The notes under the pieces are model-generated. The model was not told the origin of the DNA, searched no databases, and saw only the letters and a list, made by a program, of their open reading frames with translations. From Phyllobacterium sp. T1293 (lineage in GTDB: Bacteria; Pseudomonadota; Alphaproteobacteria; Rhizobiales; Rhizobiaceae): a DNA stretch of 64,000 nucleotides. Every line of letters begins with the position of its first letter. Position 1 is the first letter of the stretch. Both the position numbers and the translations under genes were made by a program. This document shows positions 63,568 to 64,000 of the stretch, one piece after another. The stretch spans positions 124,001-188,000 of the forward strand of contig NZ_CP088274.1 in NCBI RefSeq assembly GCF_020731415.2. Reading direction: 5' to 3'.

Positions 63568-64000
63568 TTAATCTTCTCTAAATGCACGATTGAGGCTGTC
63601 TGATATTGGCGAGATGATGTAGTCGATCGCCTTACGAGCCTTATGAACAATGATCACTTCGGCGGGCATTCCCGGATAAAGTTTGACTGACGGATTGGCC
63701 GCCAGCGACTTTGGCATGATCTCCGCACGCGCCACAAAGTAGGCCGTGTCGGTTTTTTCGTCGATCACCTGGTCCGCGGCAATGTAGCTGATCTTGCCGT
63801 CGAGTGGTGTCAACGAACGCTGATTATAGGCTGTCAGACGAATCTGCGCAGGCGATCCCATCGAAACGCTATCCACGTCCCGCGGATTGATTTTCATCTC
63901 CACGACCAGCGGCTCATTTTCTGGAACGATGTCCAGTACCGGCTCTCCAGCCGCGATAACGCCGCCGGGTGTCCTCAGGCGGATGTTGGCGATGACACCG
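63568..64000 (-). CDS. HlyD-family type I secretion membrane fusion protein (3' part)
   Basis: The C-terminal 143 or so residues of a periplasmic adaptor that links an ABC exporter to TolC; the gene continues past the end of the window. Visible segments are RTPGGVIAAGEPVLDIVPENEPLVVEMKI (part of the beta-barrel and lipoyl region), then DVDSVSMGSPAQIRLTAYNQR, a DGKISYIAADQVIDEKTDTAYFVARAEI strand set, and LYPGMPAEVIIVHKARKAIDYIISPI at the end, all typical of HlyD/PrtE adaptors. Internal ATG at 63903 is not the true start. It stands directly upstream of the RTX gene. Confidence 0.9.
   Translation of the reverse strand, partial: GVIANIRLRTPGGVIAAGEPVLDIVPENEPLVVEMKINPRDVDSVSMGSPAQIRLTAYNQRSLTPLDGKISYIAADQVIDEKTDTAYFVARAEIMPKSLAANPSVKLYPGMPAEVIIVHKARKAIDYIISPISDSLNRAFRED

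Overview
The window looks like part of a secondary replicon (chromid or megaplasmid) of a Rhizobiales alphaproteobacterium, most likely Brucellaceae (Ochrobactrum/Brucella-like). The grounds are a complete repABC module, a pcaDCHGB operon divergent from pcaQ, an iron-control-element-like dyad in front of an efe operon, and rhizobial-type liv and dpp transporters. The genus call is inference from gene content. No rRNA, tRNA, CRISPR array or insertion sequence was recognised.

Layout. 0.2-3.1 kb (+): three detoxification-type enzymes (alpha/beta hydrolase, beta-class-like glutathione transferase, epoxide hydrolase). 3.5-4.4 kb: an unrecognised gene. 4.9-8.7 kb (-): repABC, with a candidate counter-transcribed RNA between repB and repC and parS-like palindromes on both sides of repA. 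9.1-10.9 kb: a membrane diguanylate cyclase. 11.2-18.2 kb (-): a GbsR/MarR-like regulator followed by cydD-cydC-cydA-cydB-cydX (bd oxidase and its assembly exporter), with a perfect 20-bp palindrome in front; cydX encodes only 39 residues. 18.4-22.6 kb (-): efeU-efeO-efeB-efeM iron uptake with an Irr-type dyad upstream.

22.9-34.3 kb: a fused hydantoinase/5-oxoprolinase (-) divergent from a winged-helix regulator and a dipeptide-type ABC transporter operon that ends in an M14-type metallopeptidase. Together they suggest uptake and hydrolysis of peptides or cyclic amides. 34.3-39.7 kb (-): a branched-chain-amino-acid-type ABC transporter (livKHMGF-like) with a terminal alpha/beta hydrolase, just downstream of the pca genes and possibly serving uptake of aromatic or related acids.

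39.8-51.4 kb: a full protocatechuate / 4-hydroxybenzoate beta-ketoadipate pathway (pcaB, G, H, C, D; pcaQ; pobA with an AraC-type regulator; an IclR-type regulator; pcaI, J, F). An APH(3')-II-like aminoglycoside kinase gene lies between pcaQ and pobA. Recognisable PcaQ and IclR (PcaR-type) operators lie in the divergent intergenic regions.

51.4-64 kb (-): a cell-surface glycan and secretion region: galE, a polysaccharide pyruvyl transferase, two related GT4 glycosyltransferases, a methyltransferase, two large two-part GT2-like proteins (one lacking its catalytic acidic residues), a coiled-coil tail-anchored protein, a minimal RTX repeat protein, and the 3' end of an HlyD-type type I secretion adaptor gene that runs off the window. 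A GWxxDP module shared by three of these proteins is the most novel-looking feature here.
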